From Rhabdaerophilum calidifontis (GTDB lineage Bacteria > Pseudomonadota > Alphaproteobacteria > Rhizobiales > Beijerinckiaceae): 64,000 bases of DNA. The notes below the pieces were generated by a model. The model was not told the DNA's origin. It was given only the letters and a program-made list of their open reading frames with translations, and ran no database searches. The first letter of the stretch is position 1, and the number at the start of each line of letters is the position of its first letter. This document shows, piece after piece, positions 53,955 through 63,416 of the stretch. The stretch is taken from positions 186,001 through 250,000 of the forward strand of contig NZ_VTRS01000003.1 in assembly GCF_008641065.1 (NCBI RefSeq), given 5' to 3'. Made by a program: the position numbers and the translations under genes.

Positions 53955-56927
53955 ATGTCCACGATGAAATCGGCCCGTTCGTCCGGCGCGGCCCGCAAGG
54001 CGGCGCTTGCCGAGGCTGCCTCGGTCGAAAGCCTGTTCGACGCGGCCGCGCTGCGTTTCTCCGGCCAGAGGGTGATCGCGATCCGCGGCGCGCGCGAGCA
54101 CAACCTCAAGAATGTCGATCTGACGATCCCGCGCGACCGGCTGGTCGTATTCACGGGGCTTTCCGGTTCCGGCAAGTCGAGCCTCGCCTTCGACACGATC
54201 TACGCCGAGGGCCAGCGCCGCTATGTCGAGAGCCTTTCGGCCTATGCGCGGCAATTCCTCGAAATGATGCAGAAGCCCGATGTCGACCAGATCGACGGGC
54301 TCTCGCCGGCGATCTCGATCGAGCAGAAAACCACCTCGCGCAATCCGCGCTCCACGGTCGGCACCGTCACCGAGATCTACGATTACATGCGCCTGCTCTG
54401 GGCGCGGGTCGGCGTGCCCTATTCACCGGCGACCGGCCTGCCGATCGAGAGCCAGACCGTGTCCCAGATGGTCGACCGCGTGCTGGCGCTGCCGGAGAAG
54501 ACCCGCGCCTACCTGCTGGCGCCGGTGATCCGCGGCCGCAAGGGCGAATATCGCAAGGAACTCGCCGAATTCCTCAAGAAGGGCTACCAGCGCGCCAAGA
54601 TCGACGGGCAGTTTTACGAACTCGCCGAGACGCCCGTTCTCGACAAGAAGCTCAAGCACGATATCGATCTGGTAATCGACCGGATCGCGGTGCGCGCCGA
54701 TGCCAGCGCACGGCTGGCGGAAGGCTTCGAGGCCGCGCTCGACCTCGCGGACGGCATCGCGATCCTCGAACTCGCCGACGAGCGGGACGAGGCCGGCCAG
54801 CCGAAGCGCATCACCTTCTCGTCGAAATTTGCCTGCCCGGTCTCGGGTTTCACGATTCCCGAGATCGAGCCGCGCCTGTTCTCCTTCAACAACCCGTTCG
54901 GCGCCTGCCCGACCTGCGGCGGCATCGGCCACGAAATGCGGATCGATGCCGATCTCATCGTGCCGGATCCGTCCCTGTCGCTGAAGAAGGGCGCCATCGC
55001 GCCCTGGGCGAAATCCTCCTCGCCCTATTACGGCCAGACGCTCGAGGCGCTCGCCGCGCATTACGGCTTCGCGATGACGACGCCCTGGAAGGACCTGCCG
55101 GACAGCGCCAAACTGGTGATGCTCTACGGCTCCGGCCAGGAGCCGGTGCGCTTCGCCTATAATGACGGTCTGCGCGCCTACGAGGTCCGCAAGCCGTTCG
55201 AAGGCATCATCACCAATCTCGAACGGCGCTACAAGGAGACGGAAAGCGACTGGTCACGCGAGGAAATCGGCCGCTACATGGCCGAAACGCCGTGCTCGGA
55301 TTGCGGCGGCCATCGCCTCAAGCCCGAGGCGCTGGCGGTCCGGATCGCCGGCCGGCATATCGGCGAGATCGCCGCGCTCTCGGTGAAGGAGGCCGCCGCC
55401 TGGTATGAGGCGCTGCCCGACCGGCTGACGCCGAAGCAGAACGAGATCGCCGGGCGGATCCTGAAGGAAATCCGCGACCGGCTGCGCTTTCTCAACGATG
55501 TCGGGCTCGACTATCTGACGCTGTCGCGCGGCTCGGGCTCGCTCTCGGGCGGCGAGAGCCAGCGCATCCGCCTCGCCTCGCAGATCGGCTCCGGGCTGAC
55601 CGGCGTGCTCTATGTGCTCGACGAGCCTTCGATCGGCCTGCACCAGCGCGACAATGCCCGCCTGCTCGGCACGCTGAAGCGGCTGCGCGATCTCGGCAAT
55701 TCGGTCATCGTCGTCGAGCATGACGAGGATGCGATCCGCGAGGCGGATTACGTCGTCGATATCGGCCCCGGCGCCGGCATCCATGGCGGCGAGATCGTCG
55801 CCCAGGGCACGCCGGACGAGGTGATGGCCGACCCGAACTCGCTGACCGGGGATTACCTCACCGGCCGGCGGATGGTTGCGGTGCCGCGCAAGCGCCGCCA
55901 GCCGCAGAAGGCCAGGATGCTGCGGGTGATCGGCGCGCGCGGCAACAACCTCAAGGACATCACCTGCGAGATCCCGCTCGGGCTCTTCACCTGCGTCACC
56001 GGCGTTTCCGGCGGCGGCAAGTCGACCCTCGTCATCGAGACGCTGTTCAAGGCCGCCGCGCGCCGCCTCAACGGCGCGATGGAGCATCCCGCGCCCTTCG
56101 CGCGCATCGAGGGGCTGGAGATGCTCGACAAGGTGATCGACATCGACCAATCGCCGATCGGCCGCACGCCGCGCTCGAACCCGGCGACCTATACCGGCGC
56201 CTTCACCCCGATCCGCGACTGGTTCGCGAACCTGCCCGAGGCCAAGGCACGCGGCTACCAGCCGGGGCGCTTCTCCTTCAACGTCAAGGGCGGGCGCTGC
56301 GAGGCCTGCCAGGGCGACGGCGTCGTCAAGATCGAGATGCATTTCCTGCCCGATGTCTATGTCACCTGCGATGTCTGCAAGGGCAAGCGCTATGACCGCG
56401 AGACGCTGGAGGTGAAATTCCGCGATCATTCGATCGCCGATGTGCTCGACATGTCGGTCGAGGAGGCGGCCGAATTGTTCAAGGCCGTGCCCGCGATCCG
56501 CGACAAGATGGAGACGCTGGCCCGCGTCGGGCTCGGCTATGTCAAGGTCGGCCAGCAGGCCACGACGCTGTCCGGCGGCGAGGCGCAGCGCGTCAAGCTC
56601 TCCAAGGAACTCTCGCGCCGCGCCACCGGCCGCACGCTCTACATCCTCGACGAGCCGACGACGGGGCTCCATTTCCACGATGTCGCCAAGCTGCTGGAAG
56701 TGCTGCACGAACTGGTCGAGCAGGGCAATACGGTGGTGGTGATCGAGCACAATCTCGAAGTGATCAAGACCGCCGACTGGGTGATCGATCTCGGCCCCGA
56801 GGGCGGCGATGGCGGCGGCCGGATCGTCGCTTCAGGCACGCCGGAGACAATCGCGGCAACCCCCGAGAGCCATACCGGGCGCTTCCTCGCCGAAATCCTG
56901 GCGCGCCGCCCCTTCCCGGCCGGCTGA
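53955..56927 (+). CDS. uvrA: Excinuclease ABC subunit A
   Basis: Damage-sensing ATPase of nucleotide excision repair. 990 residues, with an N-terminal extension of about 35 residues. First Walker [12 protein letters not shown] (Lys74), ABC signatures [12 protein letters not shown] and [11 protein letters not shown], and second Walker [11 protein letters not shown]. The C-terminal zinc finger is intact (CEACQGDG ... CDVCKGKRY). The first zinc module reads CPVSGF ... CPTC, with Ser297 where E. coli has a cysteine ligand. No SOS box was found upstream. Confidence 0.97.
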   Translation: MSTMKSARSSGAARKAALAEAASVESLFDAAALRFSGQRVIAIRGAREHNLKNVDLTIPRDRLVVFTGLSGSGKSSLAFDTIYAEGQRRYVESLSAYARQFLEMMQKPDVDQIDGLSPAISIEQKTTSRNPRSTVGTVTEIYDYMRLLWARVGVPYSPATGLPIESQTVSQMVDRVLALPEKTRAYLLAPVIRGRKGEYRKELAEFLKKGYQRAKIDGQFYELAETPVLDKKLKHDIDLVIDRIAVRADASARLAEGFEAALDLADGIAILELADERDEAGQPKRITFSSKFACPVSGFTIPEIEPRLFSFNNPFGACPTCGGIGHEMRIDADLIVPDPSLSLKKGAIAPWAKSSSPYYGQTLEALAAHYGFAMTTPWKDLPDSAKLVMLYGSGQEPVRFAYNDGLRAYEVRKPFEGIITNLERRYKETESDWSREEIGRYMAETPCSDCGGHRLKPEALAVRIAGRHIGEIAALSVKEAAAWYEALPDRLTPKQNEIAGRILKEIRDRLRFLNDVGLDYLTLSRGSGSLSGGESQRIRLASQIGSGLTGVLYVLDEPSIGLHQRDNARLLGTLKRLRDLGNSVIVVEHDEDAIREADYVVDIGPGAGIHGGEIVAQGTPDEVMADPNSLTGDYLTGRRMVAVPRKRRQPQKARMLRVIGARGNNLKDITCEIPLGLFTCVTGVSGGGKSTLVIETLFKAAARRLNGAMEHPAPFARIEGLEMLDKVIDIDQSPIGRTPRSNPATYTGAFTPIRDWFANLPEAKARGYQPGRFSFNVKGGRCEACQGDGVVKIEMHFLPDVYVTCDVCKGKRYDRETLEVKFRDHSIADVLDMSVEEAAELFKAVPAIRDKMETLARVGLGYVKVGQQATTLSGGEAQRVKLSKELSRRATGRTLYILDEPTTGLHFHDVAKLLEVLHELVEQGNTVVVIEHNLEVIKTADWVIDLGPEGGDGGGRIVASGTPETIAATPESHTGRFLAEILARRPFPAG

Positions 56928-57174
56928 GCGGCGCATCGCCGGCATCGTCGGAACATGCCGCCGCCGAGCGCAGCGGCGCAGGTCAGGTTCGAATGCTAAA
57001 ATTTTATGAAATGGGTATGCGCTTAGCGCATGGCAGATGACTTTTAGCACACAAGCCCTGCCCAAACTTTGCCTTTTTTGCACTGCACATAAACAGCATC
57101 GCTCAGGGAACAGACAGCATCGCCATCGGGCTGATGCCGTTCCCGGGCATCGGATTTCCATTCGGAGACGACCC

Positions 57175-57330
57175 ATGATCCTCACCCAGCTCCTCGCCCG
57201 CCTGCAGGCCTGGCTTCGCTATCGCCGCAATGTCGAGATTCTCTCCCGGCTGACCGACCGTGAACTCGCCGATATCGGCCTCAACCGGGGCTCGATCGGC
57301 GAGGCCGCGCGCCGCGTCGCCAACGCGTAA
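57175..57330 (+). CDS. DUF1127 small protein
   Basis: 51 residues: ILTQLLARLQAWLRYRRN followed by the DUF1127 core LSRLTDRELADIGLNRGSI. Arg-rich amphipathic helix proteins of this family are common in Rhizobiales, and some act in RNA turnover and phosphate or carbon metabolism; the role here is unknown. GGAG lies about 10 bases before the ATG. A strong terminator follows, so it is a single-gene unit with a 247-base upstream region that is AT-richer than average. Confidence 0.9.
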   Translation: MILTQLLARLQAWLRYRRNVEILSRLTDRELADIGLNRGSIGEAARRVANA

Positions 57331-57359
57331 CGGCTCTCTCCCGGCCTTTACGTGCGCAT

Positions 57360-57388
57360 GGGCCCGCTTCGGCGGGCCCTTTTTTTTT
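57360..57388 (+). terminator. Strong rho-independent terminator after the DUF1127 gene
   Basis: Perfect 8-bp stem GGGCCCGC / GCGGGCCC closed by a TTCG tetraloop and followed by nine T residues. Confidence 0.95.
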
Positions 57389-57462
57389 AGTGAAAGAACC
57401 CGGCCCGCTACCCGGGCGAGGGAGGGCTTCGTCTTTCGCCGGCTCTGCGCTACATCCCGGTT

Positions 57463-58899
57463 ATGACGACAGCAGATCCTTCCCCCATCCATGTCATCGG
57501 CGGCGGGCTCGCCGGCTCCGAAGCCGCATGGCAGATCGCCGGCGCCGGCGTGCCGGTGGTGCTGCACGAGATGCGCCCGCTGCGCATGACCGATGCCCAC
57601 CGCACCGAGGGCCTCGCCGAACTGGTCTGTTCGAATTCCTTCCGCTCCGACGATTCGGACCTCAACGCCGTCGGGCTGATCCATCACGAGATGCGCACGC
57701 TCGGTTCGCTGGTGATGGCGGCGGCCGATGGCAACCAGGTTCCGGCCGGCTCGGCACTCGCGGTCGATCGCGATGCCTTCTCCGCCGAGATCACGGCGCG
57801 GCTCGCCGCGCATCCGCTGGTGACGATCGCCCGCGGCGAGGTGACGGCGATCCCGCCGGCCGAATGGGACAGCGTCATCATCGCCACCGGTCCCCTCACC
57901 TCGCCGGCGCTGGCCGAGGCGATCCGGAACCTGACGGGCGCCGACAGCCTCGCCTTCTTCGATGCCATCGCGCCGATCGTCCATTTCGAGACGATCGACA
58001 TGAGCAAGGCCTGGTTCCAGTCGCGCTACGACAAGGCCGGCCCCGGCGGCACCGGCGCCGATTACATCAATTGCCCGCTCGACAGGGCGCAATACGAGGC
58101 CTTTGTCGCGGCGATCCTCGCCGGGGAGAAGACCGAGTTCCGCGAATGGGAGGGCACGCCCTATTTCGATGGCTGCCTGCCGATCGAGATCATGGCCGAA
58201 CGCGGCCCCGAAACCCTGCGCCACGGGCCGATGAAGCCGGTCGGCCTCACCAATCCGCATGCGCCGGATGTGAAGCCCTATGCCATCGTCCAGCTCCGGC
58301 AGGACAACAGGCTCGGCACGCTGTTCAACATGGTCGGCTTCCAGACGAAGCTCAAATACGGCGCGCAGGCGGCGATCTTCCGCATGATCCCCGGCCTTGA
58401 ACAGGCGGAATTCGCCCGACTCGGCGGCATCCACCGCAACACCTATCTCAATGCGCCCGAATTGCTGGATGCGCAGCTGCGACTGAAGGCGATGCCGCGC
58501 CTGCGCTTCGCGGGCCAGATCACCGGCTGCGAGGGCTATGTGGAAAGCGCGGCGACGGGTCTTGTCGCCGGCCGGCTCGCCGCCGCCGAGCGGCTCGGCC
58601 ATCCGCTCGCCCCGCCCCCGCCCGAGACCGCGCTCGGCGCGCTCGTCAACCACATCACCGGCGGGCATATCGCGACGATCGATAACGGGCCGCGTTCCTA
58701 CCAGCCGATGAACGTCAATTTCGGCCTGTTCCCGCCGCTCGACGCCGCCCCGCGCGACGAGAACGGCAAGCGCCTGCGCGGCAAGGAGAAGGCCGTCGCG
58801 AAGAAGCGGATGATCACCGCCCGCGCCAAGGCGGCCCTGGCGGGCTGGATGGCGGAACATGGCTGCGCCGTGACGGTCGGGAACACGGCGGCGGAATAG
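57463..58899 (+). CDS. trmFO: Methylenetetrahydrofolate--tRNA-(uracil-5-)-methyltransferase
   Basis: Makes 5-methyluridine at position 54 of tRNA with 5,10-methylene-THF and FADH2. 478 residues. FAD-binding [15 protein letters not shown] at the N-terminus, [10 protein letters not shown] with the catalytic-region cysteine (about 54), [16 protein letters not shown] and [12 protein letters not shown]. It is one of the folate-dependent enzymes in the window, with FolD and SoxA. Its stop lies 2 bases from the end of the convergent NDUFAF6-like gene. Confidence 0.96.
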   Translation: MTTADPSPIHVIGGGLAGSEAAWQIAGAGVPVVLHEMRPLRMTDAHRTEGLAELVCSNSFRSDDSDLNAVGLIHHEMRTLGSLVMAAADGNQVPAGSALAVDRDAFSAEITARLAAHPLVTIARGEVTAIPPAEWDSVIIATGPLTSPALAEAIRNLTGADSLAFFDAIAPIVHFETIDMSKAWFQSRYDKAGPGGTGADYINCPLDRAQYEAFVAAILAGEKTEFREWEGTPYFDGCLPIEIMAERGPETLRHGPMKPVGLTNPHAPDVKPYAIVQLRQDNRLGTLFNMVGFQTKLKYGAQAAIFRMIPGLEQAEFARLGGIHRNTYLNAPELLDAQLRLKAMPRLRFAGQITGCEGYVESAATGLVAGRLAAAERLGHPLAPPPPETALGALVNHITGGHIATIDNGPRSYQPMNVNFGLFPPLDAAPRDENGKRLRGKEKAVAKKRMITARAKAALAGWMAEHGCAVTVGNTAAE

Positions 58900-58901
58900 G
58901 T

Positions 58902-59813
58902 TCAGCGTCGGGCGCGGATGGCGTTGCGCCCGATATGGAAAAGCCGCGCCAGCGGGCTGATCGCGATGCTGGTCTCGAAGGGCCGGTAATCCGGTGCCTC
59001 CATCCGGGCGAGATAGGGCTCGACCAGGCTGAGCGGCAGGAAGGCCGGGCGGACCGCCGGCGCGAGTTCATGCTCGCGCCGGCGCAGCTCCGCGAGGTGA
59101 TCGCGCGCCCGCCCGCGCATGGCGGCCAGCGCCGCGCGCAGCCCCTCCGAATCGCGGCCGGCATGGATCTCCTCCAGCGAGACACCGCAGGCGATCAGCG
59201 CCTCGTGCGGCACATAGCACTGGCCGCGCCGGGCATGGATCGGAAAGGCGCGCAACAGGCCGGTGATCGCATAGGCCACGCCGGCATGGCCGCAGAGATC
59301 GGCCGAGCCCGGCTCCTCGCCTCCGGCGAGGATCAGGGTGGCGAGGCGGATCAGCGCCGAGGAGGTCTCGCCGCAATAGCCTTCGAGATCGAGCCAGGTC
59401 GGCATCGGATCGTCGTAGAGATCGAAGCCGCGCGCCTCGATCAGCGCCAGGAACGGCTCCGGCGGCAGCCGGTAGCGCCTGAGCAGATGACGCAGCGCCC
59501 GCGCGACCGGATGATCGCCGGGATCGCGCGCCGCGCCGCAGGAGAGCACCTCGCGCCACCATTGATGGCGGATCTCGCCCGGCATCGGCTCCGAGATGCG
59601 ATCACGGATCGAGGCGATTTCCAGCGAGAAGGCATAGAGCGCAAAGAGCGGCCCGCGCGCCGCCGCCGGCGCGAAGAGGCAGGCCACGTAACGGTCGGGA
59701 TCGCCGGCGCGCAACGCCGCCGCGCAGGCCGCGAAGGCAGTGTCGAGGCCGGCCCCCGCATCGCGCGGATCGGTCACGGAACCCTTCTCGCATCCGGTTG
59801 GCCGGGCCGTCAT
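58902..59813 (-). CDS. Squalene/phytoene synthase-fold protein, NDUFAF6-like
   Basis: 303 residues of the trans-isoprenyl synthase fold, but the two Asp-rich catalytic motifs are gone: the first (DxxxD) position reads YAFSLEIASIRDRI (about 60-73) and the second reads LLRAFPIHARRGQCYVP (about 186-202), with no aspartates. This fits the group that includes mitochondrial complex I assembly factor NDUFAF6 rather than a terpene enzyme. The neighbour upstream is an NDUFAF3-like gene, which supports that reading. A GTG 36 bases in (VTDPRDAG) is an alternative start. Confidence 0.82.
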   Translation of the reverse strand: MTARPTGCEKGSVTDPRDAGAGLDTAFAACAAALRAGDPDRYVACLFAPAAARGPLFALYAFSLEIASIRDRISEPMPGEIRHQWWREVLSCGAARDPGDHPVARALRHLLRRYRLPPEPFLALIEARGFDLYDDPMPTWLDLEGYCGETSSALIRLATLILAGGEEPGSADLCGHAGVAYAITGLLRAFPIHARRGQCYVPHEALIACGVSLEEIHAGRDSEGLRAALAAMRGRARDHLAELRRREHELAPAVRPAFLPLSLVEPYLARMEAPDYRPFETSIAISPLARLFHIGRNAIRARR

Positions 59814-59873
59814 CGCGCGCTTCCCCCTGTCGCGGATATGGAGCGTTCAGGGCTGAAGAAAAGCGCCGCGGCC

Positions 59874-60245
59874 TCAGCCGACCGCGATCAACGCCGCGGC
59901 GACGCGCCGCCCCTCCGAGAACAGCACGTTGTAGGTGCGTGCGGCGGAGGGCGTATCCATCACGTCGACCTGAAGGCCGAGTTCGCGCAGCGCCCGCGCG
60001 AAGGGCGCATCCGCCGGCAGCGCCTTGTCGCCCGTGCCGACGATCAGGAGGTCGACCCGTCCCATCTCGACGATCACCGGCGTCAGCGAGGCGACATCGA
60101 TCCGCGCCGGATCGCGCACGGCCCAGACCTGGATGCCGGTCGGCATGGCGATGACGGAGCCCTGATGCGACATGCCGGCAAAGCGGAACCCGCCATTGCC
60201 GTAGGAATCGATCATGTGCCCGCCCGGAACGAAACCCTGTGCCAT
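59874..60245 (-). CDS. Mth938-domain protein, NDUFAF3-like
   Basis: 123 residues. The stretch GGFRFAGMSHQGSVIAMPTGIQVW and VDLLIVGTGDKALP are typical of the Mth938/NDUFAF3 family; mitochondrial NDUFAF3 helps assemble respiratory complex I. The ATG at 60245 is preferred because GGGGAGAGGCGG precedes it; an upstream GTG would add 8 residues. It lies 24 bases after secF and 60 bases before the NDUFAF6-like gene on the same strand. Confidence 0.85.
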   Translation of the reverse strand: MAQGFVPGGHMIDSYGNGGFRFAGMSHQGSVIAMPTGIQVWAVRDPARIDVASLTPVIVEMGRVDLLIVGTGDKALPADAPFARALRELGLQVDVMDTPSAARTYNVLFSEGRRVAAALIAVG

Positions 60246-60269
60246 CCGCCTCTCCCCGCCTTGCGCCAC

Positions 60270-61199
60270 TCACGCCTTCGCCGGTTGCGCCACGCCGACA
60301 CCATCGCCAACCTTGACCCCGAGATAGATCAGGATCGGCGCGGCGATGAAGATCGACGAATACGTGCCGATCAGCACGCCGAACAGCATCGCGAGGCAGA
60401 AGCCGCGGATGACCTCGCCACCGAAGATCGCGAGCACGATCAGCGCCAGGATCGTCGTCACGGCCGTGATCACCGTGCGGGTCAGCGTCGAGTTCATCGC
60501 GAGATCGAGCAGGTCAGACATCGGCAGCTTCTTGTATTTGCGCAGCAATTCGCGGACGCGGTCATAGACGACGACGGTATCGTTGAGCGAATAGCCGATG
60601 ATGGTGAGAATCGCGGCGATCGATGTCTGGTCGAACTGCAATTGCGTGAGCGCGTAGAACCCGACTGTCAGAACCAGATCGTGCATGGTCGCGATCACCG
60701 CCCCGACGGCGAATTGCCATTCGTAGCGGAACCACAGATAGACGAGGATGACGAGGATCGCGAGGAGCACGCCGATCGTGCCGTTCTGCACCAGTTCCTG
60801 CGAGACGCGCGGCCCCACGACCTCGACCTTGCGGAACTCGTAATCCGCCGCGAAGACCTGCCGGAGCCGGGCCACGACCTCGGCCTGCGCCCGGTCCCCG
60901 CCCGGCTGAAGGCCGATCCGCAACAGAACGTCCCGCGGGCCGCCGAATTCCTGCACCTCGACATCGCCGAGATCGAGCGTGCCGGCCGTCGCGCGGATCC
61001 TGGCGATATCCGCCCGCTCGGCCTTGGACTGCAACTCGACGACGGTGCCGCCCTTGAAATCGATGCCGACATTCATGCCGAGCGCGAGAAAGGCCACGAC
61101 CGCGACGATCGAGGCGAGCGCCGAGAACGGGAAGCTCACGCGGCGGAACCGCATGAAGCCGAATTTGGTGTTGTCCGGGACGATTCGGAGCAGTTTCAT
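60270..61199 (-). CDS. secF: Protein translocase subunit SecF
   Basis: Partner of SecD in the proton-driven step that aids export through SecYEG. 309 residues with six expected membrane segments. Family markers: GIDFKGGTVVEL (about 45-56), ILTIIGYSLNDTVVVYDRVRE and TLTRTVITAVTTILAL. It lies 22 bases after secD on the same transcript. Confidence 0.97.
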   Translation of the reverse strand: MKLLRIVPDNTKFGFMRFRRVSFPFSALASIVAVVAFLALGMNVGIDFKGGTVVELQSKAERADIARIRATAGTLDLGDVEVQEFGGPRDVLLRIGLQPGGDRAQAEVVARLRQVFAADYEFRKVEVVGPRVSQELVQNGTIGVLLAILVILVYLWFRYEWQFAVGAVIATMHDLVLTVGFYALTQLQFDQTSIAAILTIIGYSLNDTVVVYDRVRELLRKYKKLPMSDLLDLAMNSTLTRTVITAVTTILALIVLAIFGGEVIRGFCLAMLFGVLIGTYSSIFIAAPILIYLGVKVGDGVGVAQPAKA

Positions 61200-61221
61200 G
61201 GGGTGCAGCGCTTTCTCGGCC

Positions 61222-62820
61222 TTAGATCGGCACGACCTTGGGGCGGAACCAGCGATACCAGGCCGCGACGATGATCCGCGTCAGCGTGAAGGCGGTGAAG
61301 ATCGTGGTGATGATGCCGATGCACAGCGTGACCGCGAAGCCGCGCACCGGCCCCGTGCCGACGAGATAAAGGATGGCGCCGGCGAGGAAGGTGGTGATGT
61401 TCGCATCGAGGATCGTCGCCAGCGCGCGGGTGAAGCCGGTATCGAGCGCCGAGATCGCGGAGCGGCCGGCCGCCTGCTCCTCGCGGATTCGCTCGTAGAT
61501 CAGCACGTTGGAATCGACCGCCATCGCCATGGTCAGCACGATTCCGGCGATGCCCGGCAGCGTCAGCGTCGAGCCGATCAGCGCCATGGCGGCGAAGATC
61601 AGGATCAGGTTGGCGAGCAGCGCGGCGAGCGCGATCAGCCCGAGCACTCCATAGGTCGCAACGGTGAAGGCGGCAATCACCACCGCCGAGACGCCGGAGG
61701 CAAGCGAGGCCGCCGCGATCGAATCCGCGCCGAGCCCGGCGCCGACCGTCCGCTCCTCGACAAGCGTGAACGAGGCCGGCAGCGCCCCCGAGCGCAGCAG
61801 CACTGCGAGCTGGTTCGCGCGCTCGACCGTGAAGCGGCCGGAAATCTGCCCCTGCCCCTGCGTGATCGGCGTGATGATGCGCGGTGCCGAGATCACCTTG
61901 TTGTCGAGAATGATGGCGAAGGGTTTGCCGACATTCTCGGTCGTCGCCTTGGCGAAGGCCTGCGCGCCGCGGACATTGAAACGGAAATTGACGATCGGCT
62001 CGCCGGATCGCTGGTCGAAGCCCGGCTCCGCCGAGGTCAGGTCCTCGCCATGGACGAGCACCCGGCGCTCGACCGCCACCGTACCGCCGCCCTCGTCGAC
62101 ATTCTGGAGCGTCTCGATCTCGGCGGGGTTGGCGCCCGGCTCCGCGACCATGCGGAATTCGAGCTTGCCGGGCTGGAGAACGTCGGTGATCTCCTTGGAA
62201 TCGCGCGCGCCCGGCACCTGAACGACGATGCGATCGAGCCCCTGGCGCTGGATCGCCGGCTCCTTGACGCCTTCGGGATCGATGCGCTTGCGGAAGATCT
62301 CGATCGACTGGTCCACCGCACGACGGATGCGCTCGTTGAGTTCGGCATCGGTGATCGCGAGCTGGATCAGCCCGTCGCCCATGTCGACGACCTCGAGGCT
62401 ACGCTGGCCGGTATTGCCGAGCACCGCGCTGGTGACGGGCACCGCAAGCTCCTGAAGCTTCGGCAGGATCCGGGCGCGCCCCGCGGCGTCGGCGATGCGC
62501 AGCGAGACGCCGCGCGCCTGCGCGACGATGCCGCCGGTGGGGGCGACGCGCTCCGCGCGCAGCACCCGGCGCACATCCTCCTGCAATTGCCGGACGAGAT
62601 CGCGCGCAAGGCCGGCGCGGTCGACCTCCAGCATGACATGGACGCCGCCCTGGAGATCGAGACCGAGCTTGATCGCCCCCTTCGGCACGAGGAAGGCGGG
62701 CAGGAACGCCGTCGCCTGCCGAATCCGCTCCAGGCCCAGCAGCGTCGGCAGGATCGCGTAGACGCCGAGGAACAGCGTCAGCGCGATCAGGACGGTCTTG
62801 AAGGTCGATTGCCTGAACAT
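61222..62820 (-). CDS. secD: Protein translocase subunit SecD
   Basis: 532 residues. N-terminal membrane segment, then KLGLDLQGGVHVMLEVD at about 55-70, the large periplasmic P1 region, and five C-terminal membrane segments with MAMAVDSNVLIYERIREE and the helix LTRIIVAAWYRWF at the end. The ATG at 62820 is chosen; a GTG 12 bases upstream is also in frame. Follows yajC by 60 bases. Confidence 0.97.
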   Translation of the reverse strand: MFRQSTFKTVLIALTLFLGVYAILPTLLGLERIRQATAFLPAFLVPKGAIKLGLDLQGGVHVMLEVDRAGLARDLVRQLQEDVRRVLRAERVAPTGGIVAQARGVSLRIADAAGRARILPKLQELAVPVTSAVLGNTGQRSLEVVDMGDGLIQLAITDAELNERIRRAVDQSIEIFRKRIDPEGVKEPAIQRQGLDRIVVQVPGARDSKEITDVLQPGKLEFRMVAEPGANPAEIETLQNVDEGGGTVAVERRVLVHGEDLTSAEPGFDQRSGEPIVNFRFNVRGAQAFAKATTENVGKPFAIILDNKVISAPRIITPITQGQGQISGRFTVERANQLAVLLRSGALPASFTLVEERTVGAGLGADSIAAASLASGVSAVVIAAFTVATYGVLGLIALAALLANLILIFAAMALIGSTLTLPGIAGIVLTMAMAVDSNVLIYERIREEQAAGRSAISALDTGFTRALATILDANITTFLAGAILYLVGTGPVRGFAVTLCIGIITTIFTAFTLTRIIVAAWYRWFRPKVVPI

Positions 62821-62880
62821 GCCCTCACGCACCGGAGCCGGCGCGCTTCCCTTTCTCTCCGGCGCCGGCGGCGCCGCGCC

Positions 62881-63207
62881 TTACGATTGCACCGGCTCGG
62901 ACTTGTTGCGCACTTCCGCGACCATGCCGCGCACGAAGCGGGCGCGGACATTGTCGGCGATCTCGACCTCGATCTCGGCATCGTCGATCACCTTGGTGAT
63001 TTTGCCGATCATGCCGGAATTCATGACCACCGTATCGCCGCGCCGGAGATTCTTGACCATTTCCTGATGCGCCTTGGCGCGCTTCTGCTGCGGCCGGATC
63101 AGCAGGAAATACATGATGATCAGCACGAACACGAACGGCAGGAGCTGCATGAACATGTCGTTCGCGCCGGGCGCACCGGCGGCTTGGGCGAAAGCGGGTG
63201 TGATCAC
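62881..63207 (-). CDS. yajC: Preprotein translocase subunit YajC
   Basis: Accessory subunit of SecDF. 108 residues from a GTG start (VITPAFAQAAG), the alphaproteobacterial YajC N-terminus; the first ATG inside would remove it. One membrane segment (LPFVFVLIIMYFLLIRPQQKR, about 23-40) and a soluble part with GDTVVMNSGMIGKI. First gene of the yajC-secD-secF-NDUFAF3-like-NDUFAF6-like run, divergent from the DUF815 gene across 209 bases. Confidence 0.94.
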   Translation of the reverse strand: MITPAFAQAAGAPGANDMFMQLLPFVFVLIIMYFLLIRPQQKRAKAHQEMVKNLRRGDTVVMNSGMIGKITKVIDDAEIEVEIADNVRARFVRGMVAEVRNKSEPVQS

Positions 63208-63416
63208 GTGGGGAATGCTCCAGAACCGTGGGGCCGCCTGCGCGCCCCGGTGAATCCGGCGCGGAATATAGTGACGGGGCGGCAAAACGCAAACGTTCCT
63301 TGACAGGGGGCACCGGCGCGCGCGGCGGCGCCGATCCGGCTGGCCAGGATCGCGGATGGCGTGCATATAGGATGTAAGCCCCGCCCCGCGCCATCCGGTT
63401 CCCGCCGCCGCCCGCC

